This document shows, piece after piece, positions 27,317 through 38,300 of a DNA stretch of 64,000 bases (position 1 is the stretch's first letter; the number at the start of each line of letters is the position of its first letter). Source of the stretch: Micromonospora parva (lineage in GTDB: Bacteria; Actinomycetota; Actinomycetes; Mycobacteriales; Micromonosporaceae); contig NZ_JNZS01000015.1 of the NCBI RefSeq assembly GCF_000718515.1, forward strand, positions 62,001 through 126,000, written 5' to 3'. The notes under the pieces are model-generated. The model was not told the origin of the DNA. It worked only from the letters and a program-made list of their open reading frames with translations, and made no database searches. Both the position numbers and the translations under genes were made by a program.

Positions 27317-28705
27317 CTAACCGGCTGTTCAGCCGCCGTTGATCGACAGTGCGATGCCGGCGATCATGGCGGCGGCGTCGCTCAGGCGGCCCGCAATCGG
27401 GGCGGCGATCTCCCCTCCTTGGATTAGCGAACCAGCGGCGTCTGGGACCCGGGGAGCAGACCGACGGTTCCGGCCGCGCTGGTCACGATGCGGAAAGCCG
27501 AGACGATGCGTAGACCGCGCACCAGCAGCTTCTACTGGACCTAATCTGGCAAGCGGCCGGAACTCCAGCGCCGGACAACGACTAACGCGACCGGCGACCT
27601 TGCCTGTTCGGGCTCGGCAGAGCCCCAGCCAATGCTCGTGAAAGGTACTGACCGATTGGATCGAACGCGCTGAGGAAGCCGAGGAGACGGGCGCTAGTGT
27701 AGGTCCATCTTGGACATGGCAAGCGGATCATGGGCCAAAGCCTCCAAGCGTGGGGACACAGGACAACCACGGCGAGCCCCGCCCAATGCACTGATCATTT
27801 GTATGGCCTGTTGCCGGCTAGCTCGCAAGCAGCCATCGGGCAAGAGCAGGCTTGAACCGTTGCACCCCGTCAACGGCGACCGGCCACGACCAGTCCATGT
27901 CCCAGGTTCTTCCCCGGGCTGGTGGGAACAATCATGATTGAAGTGCACAAGGAGGCCGGCCTCACACAAGGGACAAGCGGACAGACTGCTCCAGCGTTCG
28001 TTGACCTGGTGCCCGGCACTACCGTGCGGCACGCCCCAAACTGCCGATACCCTTCCCGCGAAACTGCACGGCCGATCGGAGGCGACACCATCGAACAGGC
28101 CGAGAAAACAGGCCCCGGCTGGCTCACGTCGCGGGCCAGCCGGGTCAGATCTCCGAGGAGTGGCTTCAGGCCAGAAGAGGATGTCGCCGAGATTCTGCTG
28201 ATCACTGAAGGGCTGGCGGGATGGGCTTGAGGCACCGTCGAGGCTCACGGTGTACCAGCCAGCGGAGTCGTTGATCGCCACTCATCTTCTGTGGGGCGCG
28301 GGCAGGACCGTCGATCGGAAAGCCTTACTCGTCGGCGCCACCTGCTCGACCATCACCGTGCCCGCAGGCACGTCGACCGTAGCCAGAGCGACGCTGCCGT
28401 AGTACTGGCGCGAAACGTCGCGGGAAGAAGCACACAAGAACGGAGCCTCGTCGACCTGCGTCTTGCAGTTGTACCGGAAGCCTCCTGTCGTGGAGTCGAG
28501 CTGCTGAAGGCGACCACCCCACAGACCAGGAGATCCTTGTGTCTCACGCTGACGCAGCGCTGACTCACCGTCTCGGCGATCGTGCGGCTCTCGCAGGCTT
28601 CCGCGCGCTACCAACGGGTTGGGTCGTCTAGTCGACAGTGCCAGCGGGATAGAGCGTGAAACATTGGCTGTTGCCTCCAGTCCGAGGCAACCGGAGGAGT
28701 ACCCG
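27317..28705. other. Gene-poor stretch
   Basis: I see no gene I can support. A minus-strand frame at about 28290-28530 reads like part of a beta-rich protein (DSTTGGFRYNCKTQVDEAPF, then YYGSVALATVDVPAGTVMV), but it has no credible start or end and may be a relic. A Cys/His-rich minus-strand stretch near 27900-28070 is equally uncertain. The end of the stretch carries GGAGGAG before ATG 28706. Confidence 0.35.
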
Positions 28706-31700
28706 ATGCCCAAGATCCCCGCCACTAAAGTGGTTCCCGCTCAGGCATCTAGAGCCCCAGTTGAGCAGGAAGGGGTTAGGCCAGAAGGTCCCTCTCGACA
28801 CACCGATGACCTGGTCCGACGCGTTGACGAACTTCGGCGCACGTTTCAGACGGCAAGCGCGCTGCACCTACTCAATGACGTCCTGATGGGGCAGCCGGAA
28901 CCGACCGACGCCCTAGCCGTCGCACACGCTCGGGTGCTGCTTGCTCGGCACCGGCCGGACGACGCCGCTGGAGTGCTTCGTCGCGCATACGAGTTGAATG
29001 GAGGCACGGCTGATGTGTCTGCCTGGCTGATTGCGAGCCTCAGCCGGGGGCACCACTACGTCGCGGCCACGAATCTGGCTGCCGAGGCATCCCAGATTCA
29101 TCCCACGAGCGCACTAGTACGCATCTCGACCGGCCGCCTTTTGATCGACCAGTATCGGTTCGAGGAGTCTGTGCCGTACTTCCAAGAGGCATACACGCTC
29201 GATCGAGATGATCCACGAGCGCTCCGTTGGTTGCTGCATGGGCTACGCCAGACGCGCCGGTTCGACGAGGTCGATACGGTCGCCACCACGATCGGTCTGA
29301 CCGCTGACCCGCCTCGCATCGAGTACGCCCGAAGTCTGCTAGACCGCTACCAGTTCAAGCGGGCACTTGCCGAACTCGACCTGGTCGCCGCCACTCCTGC
29401 AGAGGTGGCCGCCCTACAGGTACGACTGGAGGCGCTACGCGGCCTGCGCCGCCTGGCCGAAGCTGAGCGGTTGGCACACGACGCGATCGGTGAGAGGGAG
29501 GATGACCCTCGGCCCTGGCTCGAACTCGGACACGTCTTTCACGAAGGTCACCGCCACGAAGACGCTCTAGTGGCTTTCGAACGGGCTCATACCATTGACC
29601 CGAGCTCTGCCGACGCGCTTGAGTGGCGCACGACCGAGCTAAGGCGCTTGCGACGCTGGGACGACGCCGAGCGGAGCGCTCACGATGCAATTGCCCGCAG
29701 GCCGGACGCGCCGCTGCTGTACGTTGAACTAAGCTACTTGCACGAGGACCAGCACCTCTTTGAGCGTGCCATGGCGGCCGTCGAGCAAGCCCTTGCCATT
29801 GACCCACGCCTCGTTCCAGCCCTGAGTCAGCGGATCGATGTTCTGCGGCAGCTACGGCGGCTCGACCACGCCGAGCAGGCGGCTCTCCAAGCAATCGACG
29901 TCCGACCCGACTCGACGGTGCTGCGACTGGCTCTCGGCTACGTGTACGACGAGCAGCGCGACTGCGAGCGTGCCTTGACGGCCGCCGAGCAGGCCCTTGC
30001 CATTGACCCACGCTACGTTTGGGCCATTACGGGTCGCATCACGCAGCTTCGGCAACTTCGGCGTTTTTCGACCCACGGCACGAATCGGCCCTCGGCTGGC
30101 GAATTCTCGGCCTACGGCGGCTACGGCGTTTCGAAGAAGCCGAACAGGCCGCGCGCACGGCAGCCGACGCCCGGCCCGACTCCCCGGCCCCGTACCTCCA
30201 TCTCAGCTACATCTACGACGAGCAGCGCGACTGCGAACGTGCCTTGACGGCCGCCGAGCAGGCCCTTGCCATTGACCCACGCTACGTTTGGGCCATTACG
30301 GGTCGCATCACGCAGCTTCGGCAACTTCGGCGTTTTAGCTGCGACGTTTCGAAGAAGCCGAACAGGCCGCGCGCACGGCAGCCGACGCCCGGCCCAACTC
30401 CCCAAACCCGTACCTCCAGCTCAGCTACATCTACGAGGACCAGCACGACTACGAGCGCGGCTTGGCGTCCGCCGAGCAAGCCCTTGCCATCGACCCACGG
30501 CACGAATCGGCCCTGGGCTGGCGGATTTTCGGCCTACGGCGGCTACGGCGTTTCGAAGAAGCCGAACAGGCCGCGCGCACGGCAGCCGACGCCCGGCCCA
30601 ACTCCCCAGACCCGTACCTGCAGCTCAGCTACATCTACGACGATCAGTACGACTACGAACGCGCCTTAACGGCCGTCGAGCAAGCCCTCACCATCGACCC
30701 ACGGCACGAGTGGGCACGGGTTTGGCGGATCACAGAACTACGGCAGCTGCGACGTTTCCAAGAAGCGGAGCAGGCCGCCCGCGAAGCGATCGACGATCAC
30801 CCAGACTCCCCAGCCCTACATGTGGAAGCCAGTGCCGTTCACCGAGACCGACATGACGACGAGCGGGCTCTAGCAGCCGTCGAGCAAGCGCTCACCATTG
30901 ACCCACGGCATGAATGGGCCCTGGTGTGGCGGGTTAGTGGACTACGGCGGCTGAGACGCTACAACGACGCCGAGCAGGCCGCCCGCGAAGCGATTGAGAG
31001 GCGGCCCCAAACGCCCGCGCTATACCTTCAGCTCAGCTACTTGTACGACGATCAGTACGATTACGAGCGGGCCTTGACGGCCGCCGAACAGGCCCTCGCC
31101 ATCGATCCCCGACACCAATGGGCACAGGCTTGGCGTATTACAGAGCTTCGGCAGCTGCGGCGCCTCGACGAGGCTGAGCGGGCCGCCCGCGAGGCGATCG
31201 ACGCCCGCTCCGATTCGCCAGCCCTTCGATTAGAGCTGGCAAGCGTTGCGGAGGACAGGGGACAGTACCGACAAGCCCTCGACTGTGTACAGGGCGCCCT
31301 TGCCCTCGACGCACGCAATGATACGGCGCTCACAGCACGCATCCGGCTACTGCGCCTGTCGCACGACCTTGCCGGCGCGCTAGCCACCGCCGCGAAGGCG
31401 GTCGACACCCGCCCAGACAGTGTCGACCTGCTGAGTGAGTTGGGTCAGGTACACGTTGCTCGGCACGAACATCAGAAAGCTCTTGCCGTGTTCGATCAGG
31501 CCCTGGCCCTGGATCCTGGGCATGTGCAGGTCGTCGAGCGCCGGGTGAACGTACTTCAACAGCTTCTACGCCACTCGGATGCCGAGCAGGCCGCGCAGAT
31601 GGCGTTGAGGCTGCGGCCGAGCGATCAGACGCTGCACCTAAGCCTCGGGCGGGTCTTCGAAGACCGACTACAGACGCGTCAGGCGCTCGCCTGCTACGAG

Positions 31701-33209
31701 GAGGCAGGACGGTACAGCGCGGCAGACCCTCGGGTGTTGGTGCGCCAATCAACCGCGCTGCGCGCCTTACGTAGTTACGCCGAGGCAGAGCGGTCGATCG
31801 CCCTGCTGGTACGTGAGCAGCCTCACCTACGTGAACTGGAGGTGGAACTGGCGCGGATTCAACACGACTCCGACAGATTATCGGCATCACGATCAACATT
31901 CGGCCGGCTAGAACGCACTGCCCTATCGGACGAGGAACGCGCTGCTTCCATCGCCGGCCTGGGTTGGGTCGAGTTCACGTCCGGCGACTATGTGGCCGCC
32001 GAGGAGCAGTTTGGCCGAGCGGTCGAACTGATGCCACACGACCGAGAGTACCGTTTGGGCAGGGCATGGGCGCTGGTACGGCAGGACGAGCGTGTCCAAT
32101 GGGAACAGGCGGAGCAGATCTGCTTCGCATTGGTCGACGAGCAAGTCGACGCCGCCGCGTTGGTGTGCTTAGGCGTGATCGACTATCGGTTCGGCCGGCT
32201 GCCTGCTGCCGAGTACCACCTCACACGGGCGCTGGAGGTCGACCCATACAGGGGTAGCCACACAGACCTCGCTGCCTTGTATACGCAGTTGGGTCGTTAC
32301 GACGAGGCAGAAACGCACCTGCGCATTGCCGTTGCACAGGATGCCCACAACGCCCCGGCGCACGTCGAACTGGGGCATCTGCGTCTGCTCACGGAAGAGC
32401 CGCAGGAGGCGGCCCGCCTTTTCCGGGGAGTGCTGCGTACGGATCCGTCAGTGCAGGAGGCCGCACTTGGTCTTGCCGAGGCGCTCACGGCGCTGGGGCA
32501 GTCGCGGGAAGCAGAAGACGTGTTGCGGGAGGGCCTGAGCAAGGCGGCCGTACCGTGGCGGCTGCACCTGGCCTTAGCCCGCCTGCTCTTCCACCAGGCC
32601 GACGCGACGCAGAATGACGACGTCTTTGCCGAGGCGTACGCCGAGGCCATTGAGGCGATTAAGGGCGTTCCCGCCGGTGAACCAGACCCGTACTACGTCG
32701 CGGCCGTCTGCAAGGCTCGGCTCGGTGGAATCTCGTCGGTCGGCGCAGTGGGCGACGCACATTCACGACGTCAAGCACTGCAACATCTTCGCCGCTGCTT
32801 GAAGATTGACGAAGGTCACGTGGACGCACAGCGCGTGGTCCAGTTGCTTGAACGGGAAAGCCGTACCGCCCGCAGCGCCGCTCTCGGCACGGCCACCGTC
32901 GCTGCTGTCGCGCTCGGTCTACTCTCCGTGATGTGGACCGCGTTCTTCTTGTCAAACCGCGTCACGGTCGTCATGATCACCACCATAACGCCGATCCTGG
33001 TAGGACTGGTCGCCGTCGCCGTCTTGCTGCCCTCGCTCGTCCGCCTCAAGCTGCCCGGTTTCGAGGCGGATCTCCAAGCCGGACTTGGCCCGATCACGTC
33101 GGGCCCCACTGGCGATGTCGCAATCCGTCCGGGCAACCTCGCGATAAGCGCAGGGCCGGTAGGGTATCCGCACAACCAGCGCCGTTGGGAGTACCGCGAG
33201 CGAAGGTGA
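28706..33209 (+). pseudogene. Long TPR membrane protein gene broken into three frames
   Basis: The start ATG 28706 follows GGAGGAG. The protein is a series of about 34-residue TPR units with the recurring block ALAIDPRHEWAxxWRITELRQLRRF. It ends in two hydrophobic segments (about 32880-32950 and 32965-33035) and the tail KLPGFEADLQAGLGPI. The frame is continuous to about 30065, switches to a second frame to about 30336, then to a third until 33209. Both switches fall at LRRF, the boundary of near-identical duplicated units (bases 29937-30065 are almost the same as 30213-30335). This suggests out-of-frame unequal recombination, or an assembly error in the repeat. If intact it would have roughly 1,500 residues. 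Confidence 0.72.
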
Positions 33210-33341
33210 GAGCATCCCTCGCAAATTCCTGAACCGAGGGTGCTGTTGTACACGGATGGCTTCGCGAATCGCTCCCACGTTGCGGGAGTTGGCCGCTACA
33301 TTCAGCGCCGAGCGCTCGTGGGGGGACGCGCAAATTTGATC

Positions 33342-33790
33342 CCAGGAGAACCTCATGTCGAGCCTCGTTCAAGGCTTGTCATTGCTTGTCAAAACCCCTT
33401 GTTACCGTCCGTAGCTACCCCGACTTTGTCATTGGCCGTCAGAAATAAGCGCTGAGCTGCACAGACACGGCCAGAGACCGATCGCCTCTTGTCACTGTTT
33501 GTCAACAGCAGGTGGGGGTTTTCGGGGGGTAAACGGGGGGCAGAACGACAGGACGTCGCCACGGTCCGACCGCGGCCGGCGCCCTACCATCAGGGTCTCC
33601 CGTCACCAAGAGATCGACGATCCCTCATCCGTCGGGACCCACCTGCTGCAGGCATGGGGGTACGTGTCGGTGGGGCGACGTCCACGAATCCATGATCGCC
33701 CTTCATGGCGAACTACGATTCACGCTCAGATAGCCACATCAGCCGAATGCTGCCGCCGCTGTCCCGGCTCGTGTTCGAGGTATCGCGTGA
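33342..33790 (+). repeat. Att-like repeat, copy 2 (internal junction form)
   Basis: It opens with a block shared with copy 3 (GAACCTCATGTC, then CCTCGTTCAAGG). Arm 1 TTGTCATTGCTTGTCAA is at 33376-33392, core ACCCCTTGTTACC at 33394-33406, arm 2 at 33426 (TTGTCATTGGCCGTCA), arm 3 at 33489 (TTGTCACTGTTTGTCAA), and the G-run at 33522-33540. The right part (about 33650-33790) also matches the partial copy at 53.2 kb. Arms on both sides of the core are what attP, or a junction between two adjacent islands, would look like. Confidence 0.78.
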
Positions 33791-33878
33791 GATCGAGAAC
33801 TATCCCGGCGTGAGGTTGCCGACCGGCGCCTAGTAGGCCGGTCCCTGCCGTGCCGGATCGGGCTGACACGATCGATGG

Positions 33879-34896
33879 ATGACCACGCACGTGCTGACCG
33901 CCGAGCTACCCCAACCGGAGGCGTTGGACCATGCCGCATGGGCAGCAATCCAAGATCCGTTTCAACGACTTCGGTCAGCGGTAGCCGCAAAACGACCGTC
34001 CACTGGTGGTCGGATCGGCCAAGGACCTCGTCGAGGCGACAGCACGCGTCGTGCTCGACGCTCGCGGGCGCACTGCCGGTAGCGGCGAGGAGTTCGACAA
34101 GGTGCTAGGCGATGCACATCGCGCGATAGAGCACCAAGTCGGGCCCGGAGTAGCGGCGGACGCTGCGGTCCGCCAAGCGGCCACTTCAGCCCGCAAGCTA
34201 GCCGGGGTGTTGCGGGAGCTACGCAACACGTACGGCACTGGTCACGGCAGATCCGCCCTGCCGCTTCTTGAAGATGAAATTTTGGAGACCTGTGTCGATG
34301 CCGCACTGCTGTGGACCCGCTGGGCACTGCGGCGGCTACAGTTAGTGCTTCTCGGGTCACTGCAGCCGCTGATCGCCGATTTGCGTAGCGCCTCGTTCAG
34401 CAGGGGATCTCTTGCGACACGGCTTGCGGCTGTTGACCTGCCGCACTTGCAAACTGCCGACCAGCGGCAGCTAGGTGTGGCCGTGGGCCAGCGGGCGTCC
34501 CGCAACACATTCACCGTGCGCGCCGATGGTGTCGAGGCGTGCGCGCAGAGCCAAGACGCGGCTGCTTGGCCCTTGGGCTACCGCGAGGGAGTCGTCGAAG
34601 GACTCTTCCTCGACCAGTTCGGCCAGCTGCACCTCGACGAACAGGCTCGAGCGCCGCGCTTGGCAGTCGAGATCCTCGCCCCCCATCCCGACCGGACCAG
34701 GATTCTGGTCGAGCTCGCCGAACGCATTTTCCGGTCAGCCTGGTCGCAGGACCTCCGCCTGATATGGCGACACGTCGTTACGGAGATGCACCTAGCACAG
34801 CGACTTCTCGGCGACGGGACCGCCGAACAGGTGTGGTCGGCAATCATCGAGCACCTTCAGGCCACCGGCGAGAAGTATGAGGCACTCCAGCAGTAG
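33879..34896 (+). pseudogene. Abi_C-like abortive infection protein with a frameshift
   Basis: The main frame (from about 33985) reads RPLVVGSAKDLVEATARVVL, then VRQAATSARKLAGVLRELRN and TYGTGHGR, the pattern of the abortive infection C-terminal domain (Abi_C). The N-terminal 35 residues lie in another frame, from ATG 33879 to QRLRSAVAAK. Removing one A from the AAAA at 33989-33992 joins them as SAVAANDRPLVVGSAK. So the gene has a +1 frameshift in a homopolymer, from mutation or sequencing error. The C-terminal 200 residues are helical. Abi proteins of this group are phage-resistance proteins, and the neighbour is the methylase/NACHT fusion. Confidence 0.68.
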
Positions 34897-35352
34897 CATC
34901 GCGCGGCCAGTGTGTTGGGCAGCCGGCGGGGTTTGCAGATCCGATGACTGACGCTGTCCGTGGCGCCAGGTGGCCGTTGGCGGTGGCGCGGCTGTAGAAG
35001 ACGCGGGCTGCGCCGATGAGGCGCGCTGCCTGGCCCGCCGCCCGTGGCGTGGGTTGCGTCGTGAGGGGGCACCGGTGGTGGACTGTCGCATCAGGGCTTC
35101 GAGATCGCTGGCGTGAACTGCGAGAAGCCGCTTCCCGAGGGCGGCCGCCCATTCGTCTCGGCGGTAGATCGCCCCGTGCGCTGGAAGCCTCAGGCCGATG
35201 TCGGCTCTCGCCTCGGCCGTCCGCCAAACAGGCAGCCACGCCACTCCCGCAACGCGGGACTCACATCCTGACCGACGCTCGGTCAGTTCCAGATCGACCA
35301 AGCGACACGAGGCTCGCTCGGCCTGTCGTACCGCCGCCATAGGTTGTACTAT
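34897..35352. other. Gap between the Abi_C-like gene and the fusion gene
   Basis: No supported gene. A minus-strand frame from about 35340 to 35070 looks partly protein-like (GVAWLPVWRTAEARADIGLR, then RRDEWAAALGKRLLAVHASD) but degenerates into low-complexity Arg/Ala sequence and runs into the Abi_C-like gene. It may be a decayed gene. TACTAT at 35347-35352 just before the fusion gene could be a promoter -10 element. Confidence 0.35.
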
Positions 35353-38300
35353 ATGGATATCGTGGGCTCCGACCAAGACGCGATCGCGGAGGCAAACATA
35401 GAGCGCACCGAAATCGAGTCGGCGGGTCAGCCGCTGACCCGCGCCATCGACCGTACCCCGCTCGTCCTGATCGCCCCCTCGTACGGCAACCGCGCGACCC
35501 GGCAGCGATTCGCCGACACCCTCGCAGATCCCGTGAACTTCCTCGGCGATGAGCTACACGCCGCGCTGAACGCAGCCGAGGCCCGGGACCTTCTCTCGCG
35601 ACATCCGGATGGTACCGCCCGGTTTTGGGGTGCGCTGCCGAGTCACAACGGGATCATCGACCGGCTGCGGCCGGGCGATCTCATCGTTTTCACAGGTCAG
35701 AACCGCGTACAGGCGATCGGCACCCTGGCCTGCAAGCTGCGCAACCCGGCGTTGGCCGACCTGCTCTGGCCCCCTGATCCGGGCGCTCCGGGCTGGGTGA
35801 ATGTCTACACCGTCGTCAATTTCCGACGGGTCACCGGACCGGACTATCCACTGCTACGGAAATGGGTCGCTTCGAGCGAGCGGGACGTCTTCCAGTCCGC
35901 CCGTGCTCTGACGCCGGAAAAATCCGCTGCTGTACTCGCCGGGCTGACCGACCTCGGCACGTTCAGCGGCCTGCTGGACGTCGGCGACGAACTTGGCCGT
36001 GGGACAACCGGCGCCGCATCCGAGCAGACCCTGACGACACTGGCCGAGTTCGAGCGTCACCTGGGCGCGGCGGTGGAGATACTCGGCAGCCGGAGGCACC
36101 TCGACCTAGACACTAAGTGGTATCTCCTCGGCGTCCTGCTGCTCAAATACGCGTCCGATACGTCCGATTCCAGGCGTGCGCGGCACCTCACCGACGAGTT
36201 CGCTTCAGGCCGGGACAGAAGACCGGTTGCGGCACAGGACGGCAGGACCAGGTCGTATCCCGATGAGCTCGTCGTGCCGGAGCAGGCACGGTGGGACTAC
36301 CTCATGGACCGTGCCTCCATTGATGTCGGGGCCTATCTAAATCAGGCACTTCGGGTCCTCGAACAAGGCAACCAGGCGGCGCTCGGAAACGTCCTGACGC
36401 ACATCGACTTCACCCGAGAAATCGGCGGCGACCGGTTGTCGGACGGGACGCTAAGGGATCTCCTTGTCCACTTCGCGGGACTCTCGCTGGCTCCAGAGAG
36501 CATGCCGCCTGACCTGCTGAAGCAGGGATTTGAATACATCGTCAGAAGGTTCCCGGAGACCGTCTCGTCGAAGAGTGGCGACTTCTACGCGCCCGCCGAT
36601 GTGACCCGGCTGATGATCCGGCTGGTGGATCCCACCGAGAAGACGACGATCTACGATCCCTGCGCCGGGATCGGCGGCATGCTGATCGAGGCCGTCGAAC
36701 ACGTCAAGGCGCGGAGTGGAAGCCTGCCTCGGGTCATCGCCGGCCAGGAGATCAACGGCAGCACCTGGGCGTTGTCGAGGCTGAATCTGTTCATGCACAA
36801 CGTTCCCAGCACCGGTCTCGAACGCGGCGACACCCTGGCGGAGCCAAGGCATGTGCGAGCCGGCGTCCTTGAGCGGTTTGATCGGGTGATCTCAAATCCG
36901 CCCTTCGGAAGTCGAGTCGGCGCAGGCGAGCTGCGTCATCCGGAGCGCTTCCGTTGGGGCTTTCCCGCACAGAACCGGTCCGAGTTGTTGTTCGTGCAGC
37001 ACGCGGTGTCGGTGCTCAGCGCCGACGGGTTGGCAGCGGTGGTGCTGCCGAGAGGCGTGCTGTTCAGGTCCGGTGCTGACCGAAGGATCCGCGCGGCTCT
37101 ACTCGACGACGACGTGATCGAGGCGGTCATCGGGCTTCCCGCGGGGCTCTTCTACCTCACCGGCGTGGCTACGTGCGTGTTGGTGCTGCGCCCACCCGGG
37201 GCCAAGCCCGCCGACCGCGCGGGCCAGATCTTGTTCGCCGACCTTCCGGCCGAGAAGCCCGGCCGCGCTCGCCACCTCGTCCCAGGGCGGGTCGAGGAAC
37301 TACTCGCTGCCTACCGCGCGTTCGAGGACGTCCCAGACTTCGCCAAGGTAGTCGACCGGTCGAACGTGAAGGAAAACAGCGACAACCTTAGCGTCGAGCT
37401 GTACGTGCGCAAGGATTCGTCGGGCCGGGAAGAGACTGGCCTGGCCGAGAGCTGGGAGTCGGGACTTCGAAACCTAGTCCGCGACGGCCGGTACGACGAG
37501 GCGGCGGCCCTGCTCGGCGAGCACGTCGGTCCGGACACCGTGGCCGACGGCGAGACGGACTCCGCGCGATTCGCCCGGCTTAGGATGGAGTTTGGCTTCC
37601 TCCGCCTTCAAGATGGCGACCGGCGGGTTGTCGGCACCATCTGGACACCGATTGCCCAGGCGAACGGCTTCGCCCCCACTCTGTCGAGGGTGACCGCGAG
37701 GACCCAGGACGTGGGCAGCCCCGATCTCCTCTCGGAGGCGGGGCCGGCCGATGATGAATCCGGGGCGTCCGACACCAGGACCGGACGTTCCCCGCAGCAG
37801 TCCGGCGCCGTTCTGGAACAGGCGACCGTCGACCTCTTCGCCCGGCTGTTCCACATCGATCCGGACAACCGCCAGCTGTTGGTGACCCGGCTGCGGAACC
37901 AGCGGCCGGGAACTCAGTACGGCCATGACGTCGCACTGGATTGCAGCGTTGCGGGAAGCCCGACCGTACGGTGCCACGTGGAATGCAAGAATCTGCACCG
38001 CGCGATCACGCTCGGAGACGTCGCCGACAAGCTGATCCAGGAGAGGTTCTACCCGGGCGGGGCAACCGTGGACCATTGGATCTTGATCTCGCCACATGCG
38101 GGTCCCAGCAACGAACTCCGGCAGATGCTCGACGTCTGGGAGCAGAGACAGGAGTACCCGTTCTCGGTTCAGGTTTGGAGTCCAGAGGAGGGGGTCGAAG
38201 GACTCTTCGCCCTTGACCCTGAGGTCTACCAGGCTGTGTACGGCAGGCCCCCAGGTGCCCGGGAACTCGCGATGGTGGAGAGTGCCATCGCTAGCCTCCG

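Noticed and set aside
34792..35376. A 194-codon minus-strand frame between the Abi_C-like gene and the fusion gene
   Set aside because: Only its first half looks protein-like, it has no ribosome binding site, and it invades the Abi_C-like coding region; kept only as a note on the gap.
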